From the NCBI RefSeq assembly GCF_001617365.1, contig NZ_LVJR01000124.1:1-56007 (forward strand): a stretch of 56,007 nucleotides of DNA. The letters run 5' to 3'. Position 1 is the stretch's first letter, and each line of letters starts with the position of its first letter. The DNA is from Rhodanobacter sp. FW104-R8 (lineage in GTDB: Bacteria > Pseudomonadota > Gammaproteobacteria > Xanthomonadales > Rhodanobacteraceae). The notes beneath the pieces were generated by a model, which was not told the origin of the DNA, searched no databases, and saw nothing but the letters and a program-made list of their open reading frames with translations. The position numbers and the translations under genes are program-made. Below, one piece after another: positions 20,064 to 27,786 of the stretch.

Positions 20064-21038
20064 TCAGCCTGGTACGGCGTCGGCGACCAGCGCATCCAGC
20101 TCCAGCCCCGCGCGCTGCCGCAGCCAGTGCGCCAGCAACTGGTAGGACACTGATAGTCTGGTGGAGGGCACGAAGCTGCCGGCGGCGATGCCGTCGACGA
20201 TCTGCTGCGGGGTGAACCAGCGCGCGTCTTCCAGCTCGTGATCGCGCCTGGCGATCCGCCGCGACGCCGCGGTGGCGATGAAGCCGACCATCAGCGAGGC
20301 CGGCATCGGCCATGGCTGCGAGGAGTGGTAGCGCACCGCGTCGACGATCACCCCGGCCTCCTCGGCCACCTCGCGGCGCACCGCGTCCTCCAGCGCCTCG
20401 CCCGGCTCGACGAAGCCGGCCAGGGTGGAGTAGCGCCCGGGCGGCCAGCCGGCCTGGCGGCCGAGCAGGCAGGCGCCGTCGTGCTCGACCAGCATGATCA
20501 CGGCGGCGTCGGTGCGCGGAAAGTGCAGCCGCGCGCAGTCCGGGTTGGTGCATTGCGCGCGATGGCCGGCGGCAACCAGCAGCAGCGGCGCGCCGCAATG
20601 CGCGCAGAAGCGCGTCTCGCGCTGCCAGTGCGACAGGCCCTTGGCATAGGCGAACAGGCCGGCTTCGTCCGCGGCCAGCAGCAGGCCGGCGTGACGCAGG
20701 CCCACGCGGCGCGCGTCGAGCGCGGTTTCCAGTTCGTCGAGGCGGGCGGCATCGTCCGCCACCAGCAGGAAGTGCGGACGCTCGTAGGCCATGCCGAGCA
20801 GGCTGGCGCGCTGCTCGCCGAGCCAGTGCTCGCGTTCGCGGGCGTCGAGCCAGCGCAGCGCGTCCCCATCGCGTCGCAGGAACGCCTCGCCGGCACCGTC
20901 CAGCAGCAGGTAGCGCGCGTGCGGCGAACGGGCCTGTTCGACGATCCACACCGACTCGTCGCGCGACTCGGCCACGCGGTCGAGCACCAGACTCAGCCCG
21001 GCGAAGATGTTCGTGGGCGGCAGCGTGGCCCGGTCCAT
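20064..21038 (-). CDS. nudC: NAD+ diphosphatase NudC (NADH pyrophosphatase)
   Basis: 324 residues. It should cleave NAD(H) to NMN(H) and AMP and remove NAD caps from RNA. A zinc ribbon uses C145, C148, C163 and C168 (CAHCG...CTNPDC); the Nudix box GFVEPGEALEDAVRREVAEEAGV spans 208-230, and the NudC-specific SQPWPMPASLM motif follows at 240-250. The start MDRATLPPTNIFAG at 21038 lies 11 bases after the erpA stop, so it is co-transcribed with erpA. Confidence 0.95.
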   Translation of the reverse strand: MDRATLPPTNIFAGLSLVLDRVAESRDESVWIVEQARSPHARYLLLDGAGEAFLRRDGDALRWLDAREREHWLGEQRASLLGMAYERPHFLLVADDAARLDELETALDARRVGLRHAGLLLAADEAGLFAYAKGLSHWQRETRFCAHCGAPLLLVAAGHRAQCTNPDCARLHFPRTDAAVIMLVEHDGACLLGRQAGWPPGRYSTLAGFVEPGEALEDAVRREVAEEAGVIVDAVRYHSSQPWPMPASLMVGFIATAASRRIARRDHELEDARWFTPQQIVDGIAAGSFVPSTRLSVSYQLLAHWLRQRAGLELDALVADAVPG

Positions 21039-21049
21039 CGGCGGCGCCC

Positions 21050-21424
21050 TCAGGCGGAGAACGATGAACCGCAGCCGCAGGTGGTCTTCGCGTTCGGATT
21101 GCTGATCACGAACTGCGCGCCGCTGAGGTTCTCGGCGTAGTCGATCTGCGCGCCGGTGAGGTATTGCAGCGACAGCGGGTCGCACAGCAGGGTGACGCCA
21201 TCGCGCTCGATCGCCAGGTCGTCCTCGGCCTGGGCCTCGTCGAAGGTGAAACCGTACTGGAAGCCCGAGCAACCGCCGCCGGAAATGTACACGCGCAGCT
21301 TCAGCGCGGGGTTGCCTTCCTCGGCAATCAGCTCATGCACCTTGTGCGCGGCGGCGGCGGTGAAAACCAGCGGAGCGCTGCCACTGCGGTAATCGGGGAT
21401 CGCGACGAGAGTTTCCATGGTCAT
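21050..21424 (-). CDS. erpA: Iron-sulfur cluster insertion protein ErpA
   Basis: 124-residue A-type carrier that delivers Fe-S clusters to apoproteins. The three cluster ligands are present: C52 in [12 protein letters not shown] and C116/C118 in TTCGCGSSF. The start may be ATG at 21424 or 21418, six bases apart. It is 40 bases downstream of the bactofilin gene on the same strand, and the bacterioferritin pair lies nearby, so this block has an iron theme. Confidence 0.95.
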   Translation of the reverse strand: MTMETLVAIPDYRSGSAPLVFTAAAAHKVHELIAEEGNPALKLRVYISGGGCSGFQYGFTFDEAQAEDDLAIERDGVTLLCDPLSLQYLTGAQIDYAENLSGAQFVISNPNAKTTCGCGSSFSA

Positions 21425-21464
21425 CTGGATGGGGGCGGGCGTGACGATAACCAAGCATACCGCG

Positions 21465-21896
21465 TCAGGCGGGTACGGCCTCGTCGAGCTCGGCGTCCGG
21501 CGCCGGCAGTTCGCGCTGGGCTTCGCCAACCTGGCGCGAGATGCGCCCGTTGACCTGCGCGCCGGCGGCCATTTCCATCGTGTGGTAGCGCAGGTCGCCG
21601 TCGATGCGCGCCTGCGGCGCCAGTTCCAGACGCACGCTGACGAAGACATCGCCGGTCACGTGGCCGTTGATCACCGCCTGCGGCACATGGATCTCGCCGT
21701 GCACCTGGCCGTGTTCGCTCAGGGTGAACATGGCATCGTCGCCTTCGCCCAGCACGCTGCCTTCGATGCGGCCGTCCAGGTGCAGCGCGCCGCTGAAGCG
21801 CAGGTCGCCGCGGATCACCGTGCCGCGGGCGATCAGGCTGGTCTCGTGGCTGCTGGTATTGCGATCGTTGCGATCGTTACGTCTACGGTTGAGCAT
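21465..21896 (-). CDS. Bactofilin (polymer-forming cytoskeletal protein)
   Basis: 143 residues with the bactofilin core (about 20-125): [29 protein letters not shown] and [44 protein letters not shown], the repeating beta-helix pattern with short disordered tails. Bactofilins form filaments beneath the membrane and position cell-wall or polar proteins. Its start lies inside the end of the upstream coiled-coil protein gene (14-base overlap), suggesting the two act together. Confidence 0.93.
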   Translation of the reverse strand: MLNRRRNDRNDRNTSSHETSLIARGTVIRGDLRFSGALHLDGRIEGSVLGEGDDAMFTLSEHGQVHGEIHVPQAVINGHVTGDVFVSVRLELAPQARIDGDLRYHTMEMAAGAQVNGRISRQVGEAQRELPAPDAELDEAVPA

Positions 21897-22638
21897 CGTG
21901 GTCCCCTACGGTAGTAGTGATGTTTCCGCTCAGTGCGGCGCCCCAGGCGACGGCGTGGTCGAGGGCTGCGCCGCCGTCCGGCCGGATGCTGATGCGCAAT
22001 CGTGTCGGGCGGAAGTCGGCCGGCAGCACGATGGTGCCGTGCAGTTGCTGGAAATAGGTGAAACGGAACGGCAGGCCGTCCTTCTGCGCGGTGTCGCCCA
22101 GCGCGGGCCAGTCCAGCCTCGCCACCTTGTCGCCGCGCAGGCCTTCCACGCTGACCAGGACGTGGCCGGAGACTTCCTCGCCGCGTTTGGCGTTCTGGGT
22201 CAGGCTGAGGCCGAGGTTCCAGCCGCGCGAGCCGGCGATCGGCTGCAGCTTCACCTCCTGCAGCTTCAGGCCCTGGCGCTGGGCGTCGCCGCCGACCAGC
22301 CGCGCGTAGAAGCCCAGGTCGGCGCGCAGGCCGTTCAGTTCTTCCTCGCGTTGGGCCAGGGTGCCGCGCAGCGAACGGGTGGCGACCTCGTTGACCTGGG
22401 CGGCGCGCTGCAGGTTGGCGAGCTGCTGCTTCAGATCGTCGATCTGGCCGAGCAGGGCACGCTGCTGGCGGTTGTCCACGGCGGCCGGGGTGTTCGCCCG
22501 CCGCGCCAATGCGCCGACAACCAGGCCGATCGCCAGCAGGCTGCCCAGCCAGGCCAAACCCAGCCACAGCCAGCGCCGACGATGGCCGGTGTCGTCGTGC
22601 CGGCGCACGACGAAGCGCGGTGGTGGTCGTGAGGCCAT
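21883..22638 (-). CDS. Membrane-anchored coiled-coil protein partnered with bactofilin (DUF6776-like)
   Basis: 251 residues: a basic cytoplasmic N terminus, one membrane helix (WLWLGLAWLGSLLAIGLVVGAL, about 24-45), a coiled coil (RQQRALLGQIDDLKQQLANLQRAAQVNEV...LAQREEELNGLRADLGFYARL, 57-110) and a beta-rich domain. This single-pass coiled-coil design resembles the DUF6776-type proteins I associate with Xanthomonadales bactofilin loci; the family name is from memory. It overlaps the bactofilin start by 14 bases, so it may anchor the filament to the membrane. That role is inference. Confidence 0.72.
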   Translation of the reverse strand: MASRPPPRFVVRRHDDTGHRRRWLWLGLAWLGSLLAIGLVVGALARRANTPAAVDNRQQRALLGQIDDLKQQLANLQRAAQVNEVATRSLRGTLAQREEELNGLRADLGFYARLVGGDAQRQGLKLQEVKLQPIAGSRGWNLGLSLTQNAKRGEEVSGHVLVSVEGLRGDKVARLDWPALGDTAQKDGLPFRFTYFQQLHGTIVLPADFRPTRLRISIRPDGGAALDHAVAWGAALSGNITTTVGDHDAQP

Positions 22639-22751
22639 GCGGCGCGTTCCGGGGAAAGCCAGAGGTATAGCCCCGGCGTGACGAAAGCGTCAAGGAACGG
22701 GTGCACGCTTCGGGGGCACCGCCTGCCGGCGGGGGCGACGGCCCGCGCGGT

Positions 22752-23222
22752 TCAGCTCTGCATCTTGCTCTGCAGGTAGCGCTCCGCGCCGATGTCCTTG
22801 ACCAGGCTGAACTGGGTTTCCAGCCAGTCGATGTGCTCTTCCTCGTCGTGCAGGATGCCCTTGAACAGGTCGCGGCTGACGTAGTCGGCAATGCCTTCGC
22901 TGTACGCGATCGCCTCGCGCAGGTCCTTCACGGCGGCCAGTTCCAGGTCCAGGTCGCCCTGCAGGCATTCCAGCGCGTTCTCGCCGATGCGCAGCTTGCC
23001 CAGGCGCTGCAGGTTCGGCAGTCCGTCGAGAAACAGGATGCGCTCGATCAGATGATCGGCGTGCTTCATCTCCTCGATCGACTCCTTGTACTCGTGCTCC
23101 GCCAGCTCGCTGTAGCCCCAGTCCTTGAACATGCGGCAGTGCAGGAAGTACTGGTTGATCGCGGTCAGCTCGTTGTAGAGCACCTTGTTGAGGAACTCGA
23201 TGGCCTTGGCATCACCCTTCAT
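22752..23222 (-). CDS. bfr: Bacterioferritin
   Basis: 156 residues, the usual length of the 24-mer haem ferritin that oxidises and stores iron. The ferroxidase ligands sit in [17 protein letters not shown] (E18-type), [27 protein letters not shown] and [14 protein letters not shown]; the haem-binding methionine region ([17 protein letters not shown]) is conserved. ATG at 23222 gives [15 protein letters not shown], the standard start. The bfd gene lies just upstream on the same strand. Confidence 0.96.
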   Translation of the reverse strand: MKGDAKAIEFLNKVLYNELTAINQYFLHCRMFKDWGYSELAEHEYKESIEEMKHADHLIERILFLDGLPNLQRLGKLRIGENALECLQGDLDLELAAVKDLREAIAYSEGIADYVSRDLFKGILHDEEEHIDWLETQFSLVKDIGAERYLQSKMQS

Positions 23223-23352
23223 GGCTTCCACTCCGTTCGAAGACAACGTGGACTATACAAACTCCACGCTCCGACGGCGGCAATGAGAACGACAACAGGT
23301 TGCCTGGTGCGGGATGAAACCCCCGCACGACGCGAACAGAAGAAGGGGAAAC

Positions 23353-23550
23353 TCAGGCTGTGGCGAGCGGCAGCCGGCAGGTGACTTGCGACAAGGCCTT
23401 GTCGAACGTGGCGCGCGCTTCCTGCTCGCAGCAGCCGCAGCAGTCCGAGCAGCCGGTGCGGGCCTGCAGTTCGGCAAAGGCATGCACGCCATTGGCCGCT
23501 TCGCGGCGGATGTCGTGATCGGTGACGGCGTTGCACATGCAGATGTACAT
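23353..23550 (-). CDS. bfd: Bacterioferritin-associated ferredoxin Bfd
   Basis: 65 residues. Bfd binds a [2Fe-2S] cluster through four cysteines (MYICMCN and CSDCCGCC) and reduces bacterioferritin to release iron. The start at 23550 (MYICMCNAVTDHDI) matches the family; a second ATG at 23559 would add three residues. It precedes bfr on the same strand, the classic pair. The region just upstream carries a Fur-box-like sequence, in line with induction under iron shortage. Confidence 0.93.
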   Translation of the reverse strand: MYICMCNAVTDHDIRREAANGVHAFAELQARTGCSDCCGCCEQEARATFDKALSQVTCRLPLATA

Positions 23551-23570
23551 GGCGCGCATTGGAACGCGAA

Positions 23571-23586
23571 TGCGAATGATTGTCAA
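23571..23586. promoter_or_regulatory. Fur-box-like site upstream of bfd
   Basis: TGCGAATGATTGTCAA lies 20 bases before the bfd ATG and overlaps a TTGACA -35-like hexamer read on the minus strand (23580-23585). It resembles the proteobacterial Fur box core (GATAATGATAATCATTATC-type). A nearly identical 16-mer occurs upstream of the phasin gene at 39408-39423. Confidence 0.5.
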
Positions 23587-23615
23587 CAATCAGCCGATCA
23601 CCTGCGGCCATCCGT

Positions 23616-24176
23616 TCAGGCGGCGGCGCGACCGTCGCGCGGCCCGGTGGGCGGGGAATCGGCGTCGTCGCGCGGGGGTAGCTTGCCGAGCTGGATGCCG
23701 AACAGTTCCTCTACCAGCGGGGCGAAATGCCGCAAGGCCCGTTCGTAGACCTGGCGCTTGAAGTTGACCACGTGCGCGGCCGGGTACCAGAAATCGACCC
23801 AGCGCCACAGGTCGAACTCCGGCTTCTCGCAGGCATCGAGCTTCAGCTCGCCCTCGTCGCCGACCAGCCGGAGCAGGAACCAGACCTGTTTCTGGCCGAT
23901 GCAGATGGGGCGCTGGTGGTGGCGCACATAGCGGCCGGGCAGGCGGTAGCGCAGCCAGCCGTGGGTGGCGCCGAGCACCTCCACGTGGTGCGCGGCCAGC
24001 CCGGTCTCCTCCTGCAGTTCGCGGTACATCGCCTCCAGCGGAGTCTCGTCCGTATGCATGCCGCCCTGCGGGAACTGCCAGCCATCGCGACTGACCCGGC
24101 GCGCCCAGAACAGCCGGCCGTCCGCATTCAGCAGCACGATGCCCACGTTCGGACGGTAGCCATCAACATCGATCAT
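23616..24176 (-). CDS. rppH: RNA pyrophosphohydrolase RppH
   Basis: 186 residues. It converts the 5' triphosphate of mRNA to a monophosphate and so starts RNase E-dependent decay. It begins [17 protein letters not shown] and carries the Nudix box [23 protein letters not shown] (38-60), followed by the RppH-typical [18 protein letters not shown] and [29 protein letters not shown] segments. The C-terminal tail (about 25 residues) is low-complexity. ATG 24176 is the family start; upstream in-frame codons add unrelated sequence. Confidence 0.95.
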   Translation of the reverse strand: MIDVDGYRPNVGIVLLNADGRLFWARRVSRDGWQFPQGGMHTDETPLEAMYRELQEETGLAAHHVEVLGATHGWLRYRLPGRYVRHHQRPICIGQKQVWFLLRLVGDEGELKLDACEKPEFDLWRWVDFWYPAAHVVNFKRQVYERALRHFAPLVEELFGIQLGKLPPRDDADSPPTGPRDGRAAA

Positions 24177-24354
24177 GTCGCCTCCTGGGGCGTGCGGCGT
24201 GGTTTGCCGGCACGGCCACACCTAGCCCCTGCGGCCGATTCAACCACGGCGCGCGAAGCAGCGGCAAGCGACAGACTTGAACCCGGCGGGCGACACGACT
24301 ACACTGCCGCGCCCCGCCCGCATCGTTCCGATCCGGCATGGCGGGTTCCCCCGT

Positions 24355-24431
24355 GGCTATGTAGCTCAGCCGGTTAGAGCACAGCACTCATAATGCTGGG
24401 GTCGGTGGTTCGAGTCCACCCATAGCCACCA
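24355..24431 (+). tRNA. tRNA-Met (anticodon CAT)
   Basis: A complete cloverleaf: acceptor GGCTATG/CATAGCC, D arm GCTC..GAGC, anticodon arm CAGCA-CTCATAA-TGCTG with CAT at 24389-24391, T arm with GGTTCGAGTCC, and an encoded CCA end. It looks like the elongator Met tRNA, since the acceptor's first pair is G-C; a lysidine-modified Ile2 tRNA cannot be fully excluded by eye. Its 3' end is the probable integration site of the downstream island and remains intact. Confidence 0.95.
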
Positions 24432-24437
24432 ATGGCC
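24409..24437 (+). repeat. Candidate attL at the tRNA-Met 3' end
   Basis: P4-type integrases commonly recombine in the 3' half of tRNA genes. This segment (T arm to just past CCA) has a degenerate match at 38902-38928 beyond the last island gene. The shared core is CACCCATA followed, after one inserted base, by CCACCA. Confidence 0.5.
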
Positions 24438-24476
24438 TGTTTCAAGGCATCCCGGTAAAACCCAAGAATCTCATGA

Positions 24477-24500
24477 AACCCGCATAACAGCGGGTTTTTT
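24477..24500 (+). terminator. Terminator after tRNA-Met
   Basis: AACCCGC (24477-24483) pairs with GCGGGTT (24490-24496) around ATAACA, and the T-run extends to 24500. It lies on the island side of the attachment site. Confidence 0.88.
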
Positions 24501-24556
24501 AATGCCCTGAGCGTCCCGGCGCGGCCCATTGAAGCCCTGCGGGGGTAGGGGTAGTC

Positions 24557-24578
24557 TTGGGGGTACTTGGGGGTTTCG
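24557..24578 (+). repeat. Arm-like repeats near the integrase end
   Basis: Two direct copies of TTGGGGGT (24557 and 24567) end in TTTCG; a further GGGGGTA starts at 24541, and an inverted TACCCCCA lies at about 24599. A very similar paired block is found at 38828-38854 near the other end. Short repeats at both ends are what an integrase arm domain would read. Confidence 0.45.
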
Positions 24579-24635
24579 GCAAGGTTGGGTCTGAAAAGTA
24601 CCCCCAGAACGCGTCCAGGGCTTGGGAGACAAGGC

Positions 24636-25880
24636 ATGGCGACGGGTACGGGCAAGCTGACCGATCTGAAATGCAGGAGTGCTCCGTCGGGCAAGCACTT
24701 CGATGGCGGCGGTCTTTTCCTGCATGTCACCGAGGCCGGGCGCTACTGGCGTCTGAAGTACCGCCATGCCGGCAAGGAGAAGCTGCTGGCGCTCGGCGTC
24801 TACCCCGAGGTAACCCTGAGCAAGGCGCGCCATCGCCGCGACGAGGCGCGCGCGTTGGTGCAGGATGGTCGCGATCCGGGCGCCGAACGGCAAGCGGACA
24901 AACTGCGCGCCAAAGTGGCGGCCGACAATACCTTCGAAGCGGTGGCGCGGGAGTGGCTGGCACTGAAGGCCCACGAGTGGACGCCTCGCCAGCACGACAA
25001 GGAGCGCGACCGGCTGGAGAACCATGCTTTCCCTTGGATCGGTCGCTTGCCCGTCGCCGACATCGGCGTGCCGGAAATCCGGCCCCTGTTGACGCGCGTG
25101 GTCAATCGCGGGCACCTGGAGCAGTCACATCGCCTCCGGCACCAGTTGAGTCGGGTATTTCGCTATGCGGTGGCCACCGAGCGAGCGACCCGCGACCCCG
25201 CAGCCGACCTGCGCGATACCTTGCCGGCGCGTCAGCGGAAGAATTTCCCGACCATCACCGACCCCAAGCAGGTGGGCGAACTGTTGCGCGCCATCGACGC
25301 CTATAGCGGTACGTTCGAGGTGTCCTGCGCGCTCAAGCTCGCGCCGCTATGGTTTTGCCGGCCCGGCGAGATCCGCCTGGCCGAGTGGGAACACTTCGAT
25401 CTGGACGGCGAACTTCCGAGCTACACCGTGCCACCCGCAAACCGGAAGCTGCGCAAGGCGGAGAAGGAAAACCCGAATACCCCGCCGCATATCGTGCCGC
25501 TGTCCCGGCAGGCGTTGGCGGTGCTGCGCGAGCTGCAGCCGCTGACCGGTCACGGTCGCTATCTGTTTCCCGGCGCACGCACGCCGAGCCGACCGATGTC
25601 CGACGGCGCGGTGAACATGGCACTAGCCCGCATGGGCTACAAAGGTGTCCTGACCGGCCACGGCTTCCGCCACATGGCGCGTACTCTGCTGGGCGAACTG
25701 GGCTGGAACCCGGAGGCGCTGGAGCGTCAGCTGTCGCACAAGGAGCCGGGCGTCGCCGGCATCTATAACAAGGCGCAGCATCTGCCCGAGCGCCGGAAGA
25801 TCATGCAGGCATGGGCCGACTATCTGGATGGGCTTCGCGCAGGCAACCAAGTGATTCCGATCAGACGCGAGCGCGCTTGA
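24636..25880 (+). CDS. int: P4-type tyrosine recombinase/integrase
   Basis: 414 residues. An N-terminal DUF4102-type arm-binding domain (LTDLKCRSAPSGKHFDGGGLFLHV..GRYWRLKYRHAGKEKLLALGVYPEVTLSKAR) is followed by a core-binding SAM-like domain (about 100-185) and the catalytic domain with R242 (CRPGEIRL), H342-x-x-R345 (HGFRH), H368 (LSHK) and the nucleophile Y377 (GIYNKAQHLPERR). All catalytic residues are present. ATG 24636 with GGGAG upstream is preferred; an in-frame start 69 bases earlier adds unrelated residues. It lies 205 bases from the tRNA it probably targets. Confidence 0.96.
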   Translation: MATGTGKLTDLKCRSAPSGKHFDGGGLFLHVTEAGRYWRLKYRHAGKEKLLALGVYPEVTLSKARHRRDEARALVQDGRDPGAERQADKLRAKVAADNTFEAVAREWLALKAHEWTPRQHDKERDRLENHAFPWIGRLPVADIGVPEIRPLLTRVVNRGHLEQSHRLRHQLSRVFRYAVATERATRDPAADLRDTLPARQRKNFPTITDPKQVGELLRAIDAYSGTFEVSCALKLAPLWFCRPGEIRLAEWEHFDLDGELPSYTVPPANRKLRKAEKENPNTPPHIVPLSRQALAVLRELQPLTGHGRYLFPGARTPSRPMSDGAVNMALARMGYKGVLTGHGFRHMARTLLGELGWNPEALERQLSHKEPGVAGIYNKAQHLPERRKIMQAWADYLDGLRAGNQVIPIRRERA

Positions 25881-26014
25881 CTCAGAGTGCGCGAAGCCCG
25901 CCAGGAAGGCCCTGCATGGCAGGATTGAGTGGGCACCCGGACAAAACCGGCATGCCCCACAAGCGGGCTTCGCGCCGACCGATGTTATCAGCGGCTGCTC
26001 ACTTGGAGACGTTC

Positions 26015-26269
26015 ATGCCTGTTCCAACTGATCCGAAACACTCGCGAGCCACACCCGCAACACGGGAGGTTTATCGCCTGACCGATGCCGAAATCGCGGA
26101 GCTGCGGGAGAAATTCCGCAAGTCAGGTGAATGGGCGAGGCAGCAGCTGGCGATCGACCCGGAACTGAAGCACCTGGGGCGGCCAGCGGGCTGGCCGGGT
26201 ACCGCGGCCGAGGACAAGCAGTCAAAAGAGTCGAGTGAGCTTGAGGCAGTCAAACGCTTGGCCGAGTAG
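26015..26269 (+). CDS. Unknown 84-residue island protein
   Basis: Starts at ATG 26015 with GGAG nine bases upstream. The sequence is hydrophilic and mostly helical (YRLTDAEIAELREKFRKSGEWARQQLAID), with no membrane segment, cysteines or motif I recognise. It is placed between the integrase and another unknown ORF; excisionases and toxin-antitoxin genes often occupy this place, but nothing in the sequence supports either. Confidence 0.55.
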   Translation: MPVPTDPKHSRATPATREVYRLTDAEIAELREKFRKSGEWARQQLAIDPELKHLGRPAGWPGTAAEDKQSKESSELEAVKRLAE

Positions 26270-26340
26270 ATTGGCTGCCTGCGACAGCACGCGTTACGCT
26301 GCCCGCACCGTGCCATGGTGTGCCAGAAGGTGGCTTTACT

Positions 26341-26880
26341 ATGCGACCGACAAAGTGTGTTGCGAGCAGAGAGCGCCATCGCGGCGCGAAGATTGATGCC
26401 GGTGTCGTGCTTGCGCGCGTCCTGCGGGAAGGGCCAGACGCCTTGCTCACGCGTGGTGAAGCCGTGGCATTGATCGCATCGCGCGTGAAGGATGCGCGTG
26501 ACGATGACAGGTCGGTGCGAAACCGGATCGGCACAAAAATGGATCGGGCCGCTGAAACGGGTCGTGCTGCGCACCAGGGTGGACTTGCTCGCTTGGCGGA
26601 TGGTCGCTACACGGTCGACGAAATAGCGTACTGGGCGAACATCAATTTTCCCGGCGTGTTCAAGGATCTACCTTGCAGGCTGCGAGAGATTCTTTCGAGC
26701 CTCCACAGTGGCTTCGCTATGGCTGATAAGCCGGTGGAAGAAGTGACGCCGGGTGATCTCAAGGGATGTCAGACGTTGGTTGAGCGACTGCGGGATGAAC
26801 TGAGGCGGGTACGGGCCGAACAAGCACGCGCCGAGGTCGAACGCAAACGCAAACTGGTAGAAAACTTCAAAGGCAAGTGA
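26341..26880 (+). CDS. Unknown 179-residue island protein with C-terminal coiled coil
   Basis: Starts at ATG 26341 after AAGGTGG. The first half (ALLTRGEAVALIASRVKDARDDDRSVRNRIGTKMDRAAETGRA) looks helical and could be a small DNA-binding fold; the C terminus (QTLVERLRDELRRVRAEQARAEVERKRKLVENFKGK) is a clear basic coiled coil. No named family is recognised. The stop codon lies inside the first of two inverted repeats ahead of the alpA-like gene. A DNA-associated role is inference from charge and context only. Confidence 0.6.
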   Translation: MRPTKCVASRERHRGAKIDAGVVLARVLREGPDALLTRGEAVALIASRVKDARDDDRSVRNRIGTKMDRAAETGRAAHQGGLARLADGRYTVDEIAYWANINFPGVFKDLPCRLREILSSLHSGFAMADKPVEEVTPGDLKGCQTLVERLRDELRRVRAEQARAEVERKRKLVENFKGK

Positions 26881-26923
26881 ACACAAATCGGCGCGCCCTT
26901 TGGTGCGTCGATCCTGTGTTCAC
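26877..26923 (+). repeat. Perfect 9-bp inverted repeat with extended stem
   Basis: GTGAACACA (26877-26885) and TGTGTTCAC (26915-26923) are exact complements; between them GGCGCGCC and GGTGCGTC can pair with wobble around a CTTT tip. The left arm contains the stop of the preceding gene. There is no T-run, so it may act as an operator, a mild terminator or an mRNA stabiliser. Confidence 0.6.
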
Positions 26924-26931
26924 AGAATGAG

Positions 26932-26971
26932 GAGCCGTCCCCGCCGATTCCGGCGAAGCACAGGACGGCTC
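26932..26971 (+). promoter_or_regulatory. Perfect 9-bp inverted repeat abutting the alpA-like start codon
   Basis: GAGCCGTCC (26932-26940) and GGACGGCTC (26963-26971) are exact complements, with CGCCG/CGGCG inside. The right arm ends 2 bases before the ATG at 26974, occupying the place of the ribosome binding site. If formed in mRNA the hairpin would hide the start; as DNA it could be an operator. Confidence 0.6.
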
Positions 26972-26973
26972 AC

Positions 26974-27300
26974 ATGAAACCGATTCTCCCCGCCCAGCTC
27001 ACCCTCCCGCCCTTCGACACACTGCCGGCCACAACAGCGCCAGCTCGCGAGAAACGCCGGCAAGCGACAATGCAACCGGCACACGGCCACGACCGCCTGC
27101 TCCGTCGTAGGGAGGTGCAAGAGGCGACAGGGTTAAGCCGGACAGCCTTGTATCGCCTGATCGCCGCGAACGACTTCCCGGCGCAGGTGCGCCTGTCGAC
27201 CAATACGGTGGGGTGGCTTTGTTCCGAGGTCGATGTCTGGATCGCCGGTCGCGTCGCGGCAAGTCGCGCGGCCAAGCCCTCCACCCAAACGCGCCGCTGA
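26974..27300 (+). CDS. AlpA-family DNA-binding regulator
   Basis: 108 residues. The C-terminal 65 hold an AlpA/excisionase-type winged helix: DRLLRRREVQEATGLSRTALYRLIAANDFPAQVRLSTNTVGWLCSEVDVWIAGRV, the standard pattern. AlpA regulators control integrase or excision genes of P4-like islands. The first 40 residues are proline-rich and unusual; an internal ATG at 27070 (MQPAHGHDRLL) would give a more typical length, so the start is uncertain. It ends 2 bases before the next gene. Confidence 0.85.
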   Translation: MKPILPAQLTLPPFDTLPATTAPAREKRRQATMQPAHGHDRLLRRREVQEATGLSRTALYRLIAANDFPAQVRLSTNTVGWLCSEVDVWIAGRVAASRAAKPSTQTRR

Positions 27301-27302
27301 CT

Positions 27303-27770
27303 ATGGGCGCGCGCTTGCCCAATCCCCAGTGGGCCAAGATCCATCGCAGCTACAACGTGGAAGAGGCGGCCCGGTTATGCGGCGTCCACCGCAATACCGT
27401 CCGGCAGTGGATCAAGCAGGGGCTCCCGGTTTGCGATGATCGGCGGCCGGTGCTTGTGCTTGGCCACCAGTTGCGGGTTTTCCTGCAAGCCAAGCGCACC
27501 AGAAACAAATGCCCCTGCGGCCCTGGGCGCATCTACTGCGTACGCTGCCGAAGCCCCAAGGTGCCCGCCGGCCAGATGGCCGACTACATCCCTTTATCGA
27601 GCGCGGGCGGGTCGCTGACGGGGATCTGTCCCGATTGCGGTTCGATGATGTATCGGCGGGTCAGTCTGACCAAGTTGGCGTCGATTCGGGGCGAGCTAGA
27701 CGTCATGGTGCCGCAAGCACATTCACGCATAGGCGAGAGCAACCATCCCTTCGTGAATAGTGACTTGTGA
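27303..27770 (+). CDS. HTH and zinc-ribbon protein preceding the second recombinase
   Basis: 155 residues. An N-terminal MerR/excisionase-like HTH (YNVEEAARLCGVHRNTVRQWIKQGLPV, residues 17-41) is followed by a cysteine cluster: CPCGPGRIYCVRC (about 65-77) and GICPDCGS (about 100-107), likely one zinc ribbon. This arrangement directly upstream of a tyrosine recombinase (16 bases) suggests a dedicated DNA-binding partner or directionality factor; that is inference. The ATG at 27303 follows the alpA stop closely, so the three genes are probably one unit. Confidence 0.75.
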   Translation: MGARLPNPQWAKIHRSYNVEEAARLCGVHRNTVRQWIKQGLPVCDDRRPVLVLGHQLRVFLQAKRTRNKCPCGPGRIYCVRCRSPKVPAGQMADYIPLSSAGGSLTGICPDCGSMMYRRVSLTKLASIRGELDVMVPQAHSRIGESNHPFVNSDL

Positions 27771-27786
27771 ACAGGAGCATCCACCC

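Noticed and set aside
24374-24730. Minus-strand ORF running through the tRNA-Met gene
   Set aside because: Its C-terminal part is the translated complement of the tRNA (reads GWTRTTDPSIMSAVL), a well-known false-gene pattern.
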